Source: JABHCC01 sp964444375
GTDB lineage: Bacteria > Bacteroidota > Bacteroidia > Bacteroidales > UBA12481
Assembly (NCBI GenBank): GCA_964444375.1
Contig: CAYUGX010000234.1
Coordinates: 1 to 8,149, forward strand
Reading direction: 5' to 3'
DNA: 8,149 bases
The first letter of the stretch is position 1, and each line of letters starts with the position of its first letter. The notes under the pieces were generated by a model that searched no databases, was not told the origin of the DNA, and saw only the letters and a list, made by a program, of their open reading frames with translations. The position numbers and the translations under genes were made by a program. Below, one piece after another: positions 1 through 7,050 of the stretch.

Positions 1-97
1 TAAGCCAAATGACATCATAATTCTGGGATAGCAATTGTCTTGACAAATGACTGCCAATTAATCCTGATCCTCCTGTGATAAGCACCTGGGGTTTCAT
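1..97 (-). CDS. TIGR01777/YfcH-like SDR-family NAD(P)-dependent epimerase, N-terminal fragment
   Basis: Only the first 32 codons are in the window; the gene runs off the left edge. The visible peptide starts MKPQVLITGGSGLIGSHL and continues to about NYDVIWL. It shows a beta-strand followed by the glycine-rich Rossmann turn TGGSGLIG (residues 8-15), the NAD(P)-binding start of extended short-chain dehydrogenases. The short N-terminus and the ITGGSGLIG wording fit the TIGR01777/YfcH group better than sugar-nucleotide epimerases, but 32 residues cannot prove it. Its ATG (97-95) overlaps the TGA of the preceding PatB-like gene (96-94) in an ATGA arrangement, so the two are probably translationally coupled and share one mRNA. 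The substrate of this family is generally unknown. Confidence 0.8.
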   Translation of the reverse strand, partial: MKPQVLITGGSGLIGSHLSRQLLSQNYDVIWL

Positions 98-1287
98 GAT
101 TCTTGCTCTAATTGTCTGATGGCCTTGACCATTCGTCCCAATCCTTCCTCCAGTAACTTCCTGGGTGTCCCAAAGTTTATTCGCATGAATCCACTCCCTC
201 CAGGTCCGAAAAGTGTTCCTGGACTCAATCCGATCTGACCTTTTTCAACCATTAAATAGCGGAGCTCATCATCTTTGAGGCCAAGGGCTGAAAAATCAAT
301 CCAGGCCAGGTAGGTGGCTTCAGGAACCAGCATACGAATTTCAGGCAGATGTTGTGCAAGATAATCCACCAAGAAATCCCGGTTACCCTGCAAGTAATTG
401 AGAAGTTGACCCAGCCAATCCTCGCCTTGATCATATGCGGATTCAGTGGCAATGGCTCCGAAAATATTGCCCATATTGATGTGTACAGTGTGGATGAGTT
501 GGTCATACACCTTGTGGACTTCAGGATCTGGAATGATTACAACAGATGTACTCATCCCTGCTAAATTGAAGGTCTTCGAGGCGGCCATACAGGTTATGGA
601 TCGAACTTGTTTTGAAGAGACTGCTTTTGCGAAGGGCACATGTTTTCCGGGTGGCAATACTAAATCGGCATGTATTTCATCCGAAATAACCATGATGTCG
701 TGACGAGCACAAACAGCTCCCAAAGCGCTTAATTCTTCGGTTGTCCACGCAGAGCCACCTGGGTTGTGTGGATTACATAGAATAAGCATTTTGGTTTTGT
801 CGTTGATTGAATCTTCAAGTTGATTGAGATCCATGCATAAGCGGCCGTTTCGTTCAACCAATGGATTGTATCGGATTACACGCTTTGTTCCTTTAATGCA
901 CTCATAAAAAGGGAAATACACAGGATTCTGCACAATCACTTCGTCTCCAACCTCTGTAAAGCCCAGGATAGCTAAAGAAACAGCAGATACCACTCCAGGG
1001 GAGAAATGCATCCAATCATTGGATACGGTCCAATCGTATCGCTTTTTACACCAGTTTATGAAGACCTGGTTAAAGGAAGACGGCCTGAAGGTGTAACCCA
1101 AAACCGGATGCTCGATCCTAGCTTTAATCTTATCAAGGATAAAGTCGGGTGTTTTGAAGTCCATATCAGCTACCCAGAAGGGTAATAGGTTTGGATTTTT
1201 GAAATACGTCTCACGCAAATCCCATTTTACACTATTGGTGTTTTGCCGGTCGATAATTTCATCAAAATTGTATCTCGTAGCCGTCAT
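94..1287 (-). CDS. PatB/MalY-type PLP-dependent cystathionine beta-lyase / aminotransferase
   Basis: This is a 397-residue fold-type I PLP enzyme of the class I/II aminotransferase superfamily, of the usual length for the PatB/MalY subgroup. These cytoplasmic enzymes cleave C-S bonds (cystathionine to homocysteine, cysteine to sulfide, pyruvate and ammonia). Visible marks are the N-terminal LPFWVADMDF stretch (residues 35-44) typical of PatB/MalY, Y124 as probable ring-stacking residue, CNPHNPGG (171-178), SDEIHADL (202-209, D203 pairing with the pyridine nitrogen), the Schiff-base lysine K238 in ASKTFNLAG, and FMRINFG (367-373, R369 as carboxylate ligand). The protein looks complete. The start lies 6 bp after the class IV aminotransferase stop and has no evident Shine-Dalgarno sequence; the stop overlaps the next start by ATGA. 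True substrate (beta-lyase or transaminase) is not settled by sequence. The family call is secure. Confidence 0.92.
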   Translation of the reverse strand: MTATRYNFDEIIDRQNTNSVKWDLRETYFKNPNLLPFWVADMDFKTPDFILDKIKARIEHPVLGYTFRPSSFNQVFINWCKKRYDWTVSNDWMHFSPGVVSAVSLAILGFTEVGDEVIVQNPVYFPFYECIKGTKRVIRYNPLVERNGRLCMDLNQLEDSINDKTKMLILCNPHNPGGSAWTTEELSALGAVCARHDIMVISDEIHADLVLPPGKHVPFAKAVSSKQVRSITCMAASKTFNLAGMSTSVVIIPDPEVHKVYDQLIHTVHINMGNIFGAIATESAYDQGEDWLGQLLNYLQGNRDFLVDYLAQHLPEIRMLVPEATYLAWIDFSALGLKDDELRYLMVEKGQIGLSPGTLFGPGGSGFMRINFGTPRKLLEEGLGRMVKAIRQLEQES

Positions 1288-1293
1288 ATTGGT

Positions 1294-2082
1294 TTATTTT
1301 GCTTGCAACTGCTTGGTAACTAAGCGCTGATAGGCTGCAGCTATCTGCAGCGTGGTCTTATTATTGGGTACAAGGGAATGCGAGTTAATTTGCTTAATTG
1401 GTAAAACCCCGGGTGAAGTTCCTGTGATAAATGCTGCTGTCATCTGAGGGATCTCTGATAGGTGGATTGGGCGTTCGCTAATGGTGAGCTTTAACTCTTG
1501 GGCGATTGCCATAACCAGTAGGCGTGTGATGCCTGGTAAAACCGACTTTATAGGCGGTGTGACAAGCAAACCATCGATTTCAGCAAAGAAATTTGATCGG
1601 GATCCTTCGGTGATGAACTCCATGTCATTCACCAATAAGACTTCATTATGATGACCTGTTTGCAAGATCGCATCTGCCTGCTTGCGGACAACAGGATTCC
1701 ATGATTTAATACCCGGATTATCTCTTACCAATCTATGTGTGGTAACTTGGATCCCGGTTCTTTTTTCTTTATGGCTGGGATAGTGGTGAGGGATGAATCC
1801 CATGATTACAAGACCATCTGTAGAGTTTATTTGTATCCTGATGTTACCTTCTTCTTTGGCTTCAGCTTTGATCAGCTGTTCAATTCCCTTGCAGAGTGTT
1901 TGGTCATCGCAAAAACCGAGAGTTTTATACTTTGCCGATTGATGCATCCTGTCAAGATGTTCGGCCAAGAATAAAGCTTTTCCATGGTAAATCCTGACTA
2001 CTTCATAGATCCATCCGGTAGGGTGATCAGACGGATAGCGATCTAAATAACCTTCTCTAATATGACCCGATTCCCAAATCAT
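1294..2082 (-). CDS. Class IV PLP-dependent aminotransferase (BCAT / D-amino-acid aminotransferase / ADC lyase fold)
   Basis: This 262-residue protein has the fold-type IV PLP enzyme pattern. YEVVRIYHGKALFLAEHLDR (residues 26-45) is the N-terminal class IV signature. IKSWNP (125-130) carries the probable Schiff-base lysine K126 at the place of the catalytic lysine in bacterial D-amino-acid aminotransferase. TEGSRSNFF (158-166) gives the glutamate E159 that contacts the PLP nitrogen. VLPGITR (181-187) and ITGTSPGVLPI hold the phosphate and carboxylate turns. Class IV includes branched-chain aminotransferase, D-amino-acid aminotransferase and 4-amino-4-deoxychorismate lyase. The length is close to PabC or DAAT and shorter than canonical IlvE, but I cannot choose among them, so no symbol is given. 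It begins inside the EamA stop codon (ATGA overlap at 2082-2079) and ends 6 bp before the PatB-like gene, so it sits mid-operon between an exporter and a second PLP enzyme. Confidence 0.88.
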   Translation of the reverse strand: MIWESGHIREGYLDRYPSDHPTGWIYEVVRIYHGKALFLAEHLDRMHQSAKYKTLGFCDDQTLCKGIEQLIKAEAKEEGNIRIQINSTDGLVIMGFIPHHYPSHKEKRTGIQVTTHRLVRDNPGIKSWNPVVRKQADAILQTGHHNEVLLVNDMEFITEGSRSNFFAEIDGLLVTPPIKSVLPGITRLLVMAIAQELKLTISERPIHLSEIPQMTAAFITGTSPGVLPIKQINSHSLVPNNKTTLQIAAAYQRLVTKQLQAK

Positions 2083-2951
2083 TTTCTATTGATAAGATAA
2101 ATACCCAGAAGAATTAGAGCCATGAATAGAAACTGCAGCAGACCAAATGTTTCACCATCAATGATGCCCCACATCAAAGCAAATATGGGAATAATGTAGG
2201 TTACCGATGCAGCAGTCACAGCCGATGTGAACCGAATGAGACTGTTCATCAAAAGCATGGCCAGGGCAGTCCCTACAATCCCTAGCGTGGCAAGGGCAGC
2301 GAAATGCCAGGCCCATCCTGGAGAATCAAAAACCGGCGTGAAGTCGCTCAACAACAATATTACCAGCGCGAAGGGCCAAATGAACATAAAGGAAAAGGCG
2401 GTTATCTGGGCTCCTTTCAAATGAGTCAAAGTAGACTTTACAACATTCACATTCGTGGCATAACAGATGGTGGCGACAACAATAAATAATGCATAACTGA
2501 TAAAATTATCCAGCCTGATATCCTGTCCAATCGCAAACAGCCCAAAAGCTCCAGACAGACCAAGAACCAAGCCAGACAGTTGTGACAATTTTGTTTTCAC
2601 CCGAAGGAAAAGAATTCCTATCAACAAAGTAAATACAGGAGTGAGGGAATTTAAAATACCTGCCAAGGCACTATCAATTCGGGTTTGCGCTTTTGTGAAA
2701 AGGAAAGCTGGGATGAAGCTGCCAATGAAACCAGCGATTAGCAATGCTGGAAGATCTTTTCGCTTTAAGAATTTCAGGTTTTTGAGTGCGATAGGGAAAA
2801 GCACTAATGAAGCCAGTAGCATACGTATAGCGGCAGCCTGGTAGCTGTTAAAGCTTTTCAGACCGATTTTCATCAAAATAAATGAACTACCCCAAACAAA
2901 GGCCAGGAGAAATAAGATCGAAAACTGAAACCACCGTTTTTCCCAGTTCAT
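2079..2951 (-). CDS. EamA-family (DMT superfamily) inner-membrane transporter
   Basis: The 290-residue protein is strongly hydrophobic throughout, with about ten predicted transmembrane helices in two repeated five-helix halves, as in EamA/DMT drug-metabolite transporters. Typical marks are the first-helix FVWGSSFILMKIGL (residues 19-32), the RMLLASLVLFPIAL helix (43-56), the loop SALAGILNSLTPVFTLLIG before the middle of the protein, and the second-half equivalent SAVTAASVTYIIPIFALMWG near residues 242-261. Family members export amino acids and other small metabolites; E. coli EamA exports cysteine and O-acetylserine. The TGA overlaps the start of the class IV aminotransferase (ATGA), implying coupled translation. 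The start lies 41 bp after the Omp28 gene stop, with no clear terminator or promoter between, so read-through from Omp28 is possible. Its substrate is unknown; a cargo related to the two PLP enzymes is an inference from context. Confidence 0.92.
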   Translation of the reverse strand: MNWEKRWFQFSILFLLAFVWGSSFILMKIGLKSFNSYQAAAIRMLLASLVLFPIALKNLKFLKRKDLPALLIAGFIGSFIPAFLFTKAQTRIDSALAGILNSLTPVFTLLIGILFLRVKTKLSQLSGLVLGLSGAFGLFAIGQDIRLDNFISYALFIVVATICYATNVNVVKSTLTHLKGAQITAFSFMFIWPFALVILLLSDFTPVFDSPGWAWHFAALATLGIVGTALAMLLMNSLIRFTSAVTAASVTYIIPIFALMWGIIDGETFGLLQFLFMALILLGIYLINRK

Positions 2952-2992
2952 GATTACTAATACAAATGGGTGCTCAGGTTGTTGCTGAGTAT

Positions 2993-4435
2993 CTAATTAC
3001 TCACAATGAATTTTTTGTGAACGCAGGTATTCCCGGCCGTAAAGCGAGTAAAATAATGACCACTGGGCCACCTGCTGCAATTAAGTATCACCCTTCTTGA
3101 ATCCCCATTCATTTGAATGGTAAAACTCTGAATCCTTTTGCCAGAGAGGGTAAACACCTCCAACTGGCCCTCACCTTGATGGGTTGACTTAATATCCATT
3201 GTTACCGTGCTACTGCTTGGATTGGGATAGATGGTCAGGTTGGCCTGCTGGGCATATTGTTCATAACCGGTGGCATAGGACAGGGGTGCTTCGATCGCAT
3301 TGAGAATTGGACGATGATTTGCATTTGAGTTGTATGCTTGCAGAACGCCAACCAGATGAACATTTTCGGGTCTCCAACGAGTACTCATTTTGATAGTACG
3401 ACTAAAAATATACCGCTCACCCTTCTTTACTTTTTTTGGAATGACACCTGCGGCTCCCCAGGCGCCTCCGAGCATCTCCCGCACTACATGTCTGTGGGGA
3501 TAACCGATGATGGGATTGCCAATATCTTCTAATTCAGGATAGGTATTCATCGTGTTGTAGTAATTTGCCTGATCGTAGCCGGATCCAGAGCCAACTACAC
3601 TATCCTCAACGATGAAACAATTGAGTCGTAGATCAGCTTCGTAATCGATAATGAAATCGGCAACTATGTCAATTTTCCATTCGGCTGTTTCAGGGTAATA
3701 ATAGTTGTATACGTTCAATTCAGCTGGAGTAAATTCGATATCCATCAAACTAATTGCCTGGACCCAGCTGTTGGTGGATATCCCAAAACCGAGTTCTCCC
3801 GGATTTCGTCGATCAATCATACCACTCGGAAATCCTGAAATGTACTGGCCAATTACTGTATTTCCCGCTTCGAAAACCATGTCATCACCGTTGTGCAATG
3901 CCACGAGAATGGTGTTTGGATAACGTGGATGGACCTCATCTCTGAACACAATCGGGCCTCTTGGACACCAACCACACCAGGCTCCGGTTGCTTCTTCGAT
4001 AAGGACATTTCGCTCTGGAAACTCAACAACAACCTGAATGGTCTTGGTAAGCGTATCATTTCGTGCTTTTTGATCAGCCTGTCCATTGGGTTGAGAAACC
4101 CAGACTTTCAGAAGAAAATCCGTCGTATCAGAAACCCGGATCTGATCGGGGTGAGTAAATGATTCAGTGATGCTTTTGCTCAGATCCATACCGTCTTTCT
4201 TGTAGGAAAAGACAGAACCTTCATTCACCTGCCAGTTGATCAGGACGTCATTTAATCGTTGTGTTCCATTGTTTTTTATTACACCTGTTATGGTGAACAT
4301 ATCGCCCGGCTGTGCGTAGCCTGGACTGTTTATGCTGATCAAGGCTACATCGTAGGCCAGAATGTTTTGTTGGGCTTGGGTAGTTAGGCTGCTCAAGAAC
4401 ACTATTGCCAGGATCAAATAAGTCAATCTCTTCAT
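2993..4435 (-). CDS. Omp28-family thioredoxin-like secreted protein with T9SS type A sorting domain
   Basis: This is a 480-residue exported protein. A Sec signal peptide covers residues 1 to about 21 (MKRLTY, hydrophobic core, TQA before QQN). Residues about 26-137 look like a CARDB-type beta-sandwich, with the phrases DMFTITGVIKNNGTQRLNDV and VWVSQPNGQAD. Residues about 138-385 form the Omp28-like region, beginning with RNVLIEEATGAWCGWCPRG, where C154 and C157 make a thioredoxin-like CGWC pair, followed by FPSGMIDR (202-209), reminiscent of the cis-proline region. Residues about 400-480 are a T9SS type A C-terminal domain: LTIYPNPSSSTVTM, VFTLSGKRI and the end KKFIVSN. It is therefore probably carried through the outer membrane and released or anchored at the surface. 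The role is not established; a disulfide or thiol function is plausible but unproven. It lies just past the terminator of the cytochrome-rhodanese operon, so it needs its own promoter in the short gap upstream. Confidence 0.9.
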   Translation of the reverse strand: MKRLTYLILAIVFLSSLTTQAQQNILAYDVALISINSPGYAQPGDMFTITGVIKNNGTQRLNDVLINWQVNEGSVFSYKKDGMDLSKSITESFTHPDQIRVSDTTDFLLKVWVSQPNGQADQKARNDTLTKTIQVVVEFPERNVLIEEATGAWCGWCPRGPIVFRDEVHPRYPNTILVALHNGDDMVFEAGNTVIGQYISGFPSGMIDRRNPGELGFGISTNSWVQAISLMDIEFTPAELNVYNYYYPETAEWKIDIVADFIIDYEADLRLNCFIVEDSVVGSGSGYDQANYYNTMNTYPELEDIGNPIIGYPHRHVVREMLGGAWGAAGVIPKKVKKGERYIFSRTIKMSTRWRPENVHLVGVLQAYNSNANHRPILNAIEAPLSYATGYEQYAQQANLTIYPNPSSSTVTMDIKSTHQGEGQLEVFTLSGKRIQSFTIQMNGDSRRVILNCSRWPSGHYFTRFTAGNTCVHKKFIVSN

Positions 4436-4471
4436 GTTGTTTTGGTTTTGCTGCTATCAAAGCGCTAAAGT

Positions 4472-4505
4472 AAAAAAAAAGACCATCCGAAGATGGCCTT
4501 TTTTT
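4472..4505 (-). terminator. Intrinsic terminator of the cytochrome-rhodanese operon
   Basis: Read on the minus strand, the RNA has a U-matched A-tract, then GGCCAUC, a UUCG loop, GAUGGUC and a run of nine U. The stem is 7 bp with one G-U wobble, closed by the very stable C(UUCG)G tetraloop, and can be lengthened by A-U pairing of the flanking tracts. It begins about 21 bp after the stop of the rhodanese gene. The flanking runs (A9 at 4472-4480, T7 at 4499-4505 on the plus strand) make it formally bidirectional, but no plus-strand gene ends here. It ends 36 bp before the Omp28 start codon. Confidence 0.9.
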
Positions 4506-4526
4506 CAACTGTATTTCTATGAAGTA

Positions 4527-5549
4527 CTACTTCTCGTAGTCGTATCCCATGATAGCTCCTTCACTGAAACGGCCCAGGCCTTTTTCAGTCATTACATCAT
4601 AAATCATCGCGCCTACACCAAACTTGAGTGTCTTGGCATCATATCCTAAAACTCTCAGGTAAGCAGCCAGATTGGCACTAGTTTGACCAGTATAGCAATA
4701 AACTACAACAGTCTTGTCAGTTGGCAGAGTCTTCAGATCAGCTGTAATTGACATAGAAGCTTTTGGTGTATACTGCATAGCTCCAGGAATGTGTCCTGGG
4801 TCTGCATAGTGCTCAGCTTTCCAGTAGTTCACTATGTAATAGTTGTCAAGTGCGCCAAATACAGTAGCAGCAGTAATCGCAGCTTCACCAAATCCTTCAG
4901 CAAAAAGGGCATCAACACGGTTTTCCAGAATTTCCTGTCCAGTTTCCAGACCAGTGCTCAATGTTGGCAGGTCACCTTCAGGTCCTTTGGCTGTTGCATC
5001 TGAGGTAAATTCTGAAGCATAAGTATTTGCAATGTTAGCAAAATACTTACCAGCAAAGTCAGTATGCCATGAGCTCATACCAAACTTCATGGTGAACACT
5101 TTCTCATAACCACTGATTCGAAGCAAGCATGTTACCCAAGATGCAGTTTGGCCAGTATAACATACAATCGCAACCTTCTCATAGTTGGTCAGATCAACAC
5201 CTTCTAGGTGAGTTAATGCTGCTTTGGAACCAACGTTCACAGCATTTTTGATGTGTCCTTTTGCAAAATCTTCAGCTGAACGAATGTCCATGATGTATAC
5301 CTGACCAGTCTGGTTCAAGGCATATACATCTGAAGCTTTCATAATAGCAGGCATGTCAGTGCTGACATAATCTTTCATCAATGGTGAATTAGCAGACTCA
5401 AGGTACTCAACAAGCACTTGTGCTTCATCAACAACTGTTTCTTTCTTACATGCAGTAAACAGAACAGTTACGGCAAGAATGCTAAGCATCCAAAATTTCA
5501 AACTTTTCATTTTCATGATTCTCACGATTTTAACGTTTTCATTAGACAT
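4527..5549 (-). CDS. Tandem rhodanese-domain lipoprotein (sulfurtransferase-like)
   Basis: A 340-residue lipoprotein with two rhodanese domains. The lipobox LFTAC puts the lipidated cysteine at C34, followed by KKE. Domain 1 (about 70-172) has YIMDIRSAEDFAKGHI (D88, H99) and the catalytic-loop CYTGQTAS (C130). Domain 2 (about 225-335) has GHIPGAMQYTP and CYTGQTSA (C285). Both loop cysteines are present, whereas in classical two-domain thiosulfate sulfurtransferases the N-terminal domain is usually inactive. In domain 2 the usual DxR is replaced by NYW (N241-W243). Rhodanese domains carry sulfane sulfur as a cysteine persulfide; some family members bind other chalcogens. The start is uncertain: M12 (5516) or M14 (5510) would give a more ordinary signal peptide (MKMKSLKFWML), with a GUGAG sequence just before M12. 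It lies 18 bp after the cytochrome gene (51 bp if M12) and is followed by an intrinsic terminator, so the two form one operon. Confidence 0.92.
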   Translation of the reverse strand: MSNENVKIVRIMKMKSLKFWMLSILAVTVLFTACKKETVVDEAQVLVEYLESANSPLMKDYVSTDMPAIMKASDVYALNQTGQVYIMDIRSAEDFAKGHIKNAVNVGSKAALTHLEGVDLTNYEKVAIVCYTGQTASWVTCLLRISGYEKVFTMKFGMSSWHTDFAGKYFANIANTYASEFTSDATAKGPEGDLPTLSTGLETGQEILENRVDALFAEGFGEAAITAATVFGALDNYYIVNYWKAEHYADPGHIPGAMQYTPKASMSITADLKTLPTDKTVVVYCYTGQTSANLAAYLRVLGYDAKTLKFGVGAMIYDVMTEKGLGRFSEGAIMGYDYEK

Positions 5550-5567
5550 TTTAAGAATATTGTTAGG

Positions 5568-6911
5568 CTATTTGGTCCAAGATTTGGGTAGTTTGCCATC
5601 AACGGTAATCTTACGACTGGCAGATTTCTCCCAGTCCAACAGGTTTTCCTCAAACAAGAACAACTCTTTGTTAATCAAGACACCGTCTTCTTTTCTGATG
5701 TGACAGTTTGAGCCACATTTGGCGCCCTCAGCAACCTGAGTCCGACTGGTCCATTTTAAAATGTTGTGGGGCGTGGTATAGTTGTACGTTGGGAAAATAT
5801 CGAAATTGGAATAATCATCAACTCCATATTCTTTCCAGTTATCCGGTGCGGCCAATGTTCTTCTGACCAAGGCAAATTTGTAATCTTCTTTTATATCAGG
5901 TATTGGGTTCATGGCAATCTTGAAATCCTGGTATGAAGGAATACGAGCACCCTCACCATGAATGTGACAGCTACCACAGTTGTTATAGTCTTGTGAATGG
6001 CAGACCTGGCAATTGAAGTCTTCATAATGCAATGAGTGGTACATGTTGCTCGTCTCTATGCCTGAGTGGCAATTTGAACACTTCGGTAATCTTGAGTAGG
6101 CATAACGCTGTTCAACCGGTTCACCGTCGCCGTGCAACTCAATTCCCGTATGACAGTCCATGCATTTGAATCCCATTTTTTGAAGATGCACATCAGATTT
6201 TGTTCCAGCTGCTACCCCAAGATAGGCATGTCCACCCCGGGATACATGGCATGATACACAAACGGTGATCATATCCGCTGTTTTCACAAATTCATGACCG
6301 TTCATCAGTCCCCCACCAGCTTTTAGTGGTCGAACCACGTGGCAATTTCCACAGGTTCCATGGCAGATGGCGCAATTCTGACTGTAGCCTTCGATTTGAT
6401 GTTGAGGTAATTTGTCGAATTCATGGGGGCCAGCCAATCCGCTACGCATAGTGACTTTCCGTTTTTGGCCTGTGCCCTGGTGGATGCTGGTAACGAAATC
6501 GTGGGCGATTCCTGGATGACAGTTACCGCATTTGTCTTCATACTCAGCTGAAGGGTGTTTCAGAAAATCACCGGAGTGTGCTTCATTTTTGTCAGATGTG
6601 CCGTCAACTCCATTGTGGCAACTGACACAACCCAAATCACCATGGGCTGAATTCTGGTATGATTCATATCCAGCACCGCTCATGTATACCCGGTCATAGG
6701 GCTCATAATGAGGAGCATCTCCTCCACAACCTCCGGCTACTGTGGCTGTGTCAGGAGAAAAGACTTCCTGAAGATGGGCATAATTGGTATGACAGCCCTC
6801 ACAGGAAGCTATTGCTCTTTCTTCGTTAAACTTCTTACAACTACTCAAAAAAACTACCCCTGCTACAAAAAGAAAACTTAGTCGCAATAGGTTCTTTAAT
6901 AATGCTTTCAT
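5568..6911 (-). CDS. Multiheme c-type cytochrome lipoprotein (10 CXXCH plus one CX3CH)
   Basis: A 447-residue envelope cytochrome. The signal MKALLKNLLRLSFLFVAGVVF ends in the lipobox LSSC, with lipidated C25 followed by KK. Ten CXXCH heme sites start at C37, C95, C128, C180, C187, C218, C250, C278, C301 and C312. An eleventh candidate, CGSNCH at 399-404, is the rare CX3CH form. Sites 4 and 5 are almost fused (CAICH-GT-CGNCH). I count 17 histidines outside the motifs, enough for bis-His ligation of all hemes. C62 (GGCGG) is a lone cysteine outside any heme site. An 80-residue heme-free segment (about 317-398) separates heme 10 from heme 11. I see no OTR, MccA (CX15CH) or NrfA (CXXCK) signature, so the substrate is unknown; it may be a reductase or an electron relay. 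It is the first gene of the operon with the rhodanese lipoprotein and is divergent from the Crp/Fnr regulator. Confidence 0.93.
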   Translation of the reverse strand: MKALLKNLLRLSFLFVAGVVFLSSCKKFNEERAIASCEGCHTNYAHLQEVFSPDTATVAGGCGGDAPHYEPYDRVYMSGAGYESYQNSAHGDLGCVSCHNGVDGTSDKNEAHSGDFLKHPSAEYEDKCGNCHPGIAHDFVTSIHQGTGQKRKVTMRSGLAGPHEFDKLPQHQIEGYSQNCAICHGTCGNCHVVRPLKAGGGLMNGHEFVKTADMITVCVSCHVSRGGHAYLGVAAGTKSDVHLQKMGFKCMDCHTGIELHGDGEPVEQRYAYSRLPKCSNCHSGIETSNMYHSLHYEDFNCQVCHSQDYNNCGSCHIHGEGARIPSYQDFKIAMNPIPDIKEDYKFALVRRTLAAPDNWKEYGVDDYSNFDIFPTYNYTTPHNILKWTSRTQVAEGAKCGSNCHIRKEDGVLINKELFLFEENLLDWEKSASRKITVDGKLPKSWTK

Positions 6912-7038
6912 TTCACCAATGTCTTTTAATATTATCCAGTTCTATACAGCTGTAAAGATGTTGCTTTCAGACGACTTGCCGAAAGGTTTTGTACTGACAT
7001 ATGTTTTGTGTTAACTTGTTCTGGATTGGTAAAAAAGA

Positions 7039-7050
7039 TGATCCGCGTCA
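7039..7050. promoter_or_regulatory. Candidate Crp/Fnr-family binding site (TGA-N6-TCA)
   Basis: The bases TGATCCGCGTCA form the core half-site geometry shared by CRP (TGTGA-N6-TCACA) and FNR (TTGAT-N4-ATCAA); one of the eight FNR inner positions deviates (G for A) and the outer bases do not match. Its centre is about 31 bp upstream of the centre of the TAnnTTTG element, so about -38 to -41 relative to the likely start of transcription, where class II activators bind. It takes the place of a -33 element, which is not seen. Autoregulation by the adjacent regulator, or shared control of both divergent units, is inference; short matches also arise by chance. Confidence 0.35.

Noticed and set aside
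2972..2990. Stem CTCAG / CTGAG with a 7-nt loop between the Omp28 and EamA genes, as a possible terminator
   Set aside because: The stem is only 5 bp and is not followed by a T-run on the minus strand, so it is too weak to call.
4248..4508. Open frame of 86 codons on the minus strand overlapping the Omp28 start and the terminator
   Set aside because: It runs through the terminator hairpin and shadows the Omp28 gene in another frame; its peptide has no recognisable family features.
5568..6911. Assignment of the cytochrome as octaheme tetrathionate reductase, MccA sulfite reductase or NrfA nitrite reductase
   Set aside because: The number of heme sites (11) and the absence of CX15CH or CXXCK motifs do not fit these families, so only the general multiheme call is kept.
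6961..6990. Possible sigma-54 promoter (GG … GC) for the cytochrome operon on the minus strand
   Set aside because: The GG is not followed by GC at the required 10-bp spacing.
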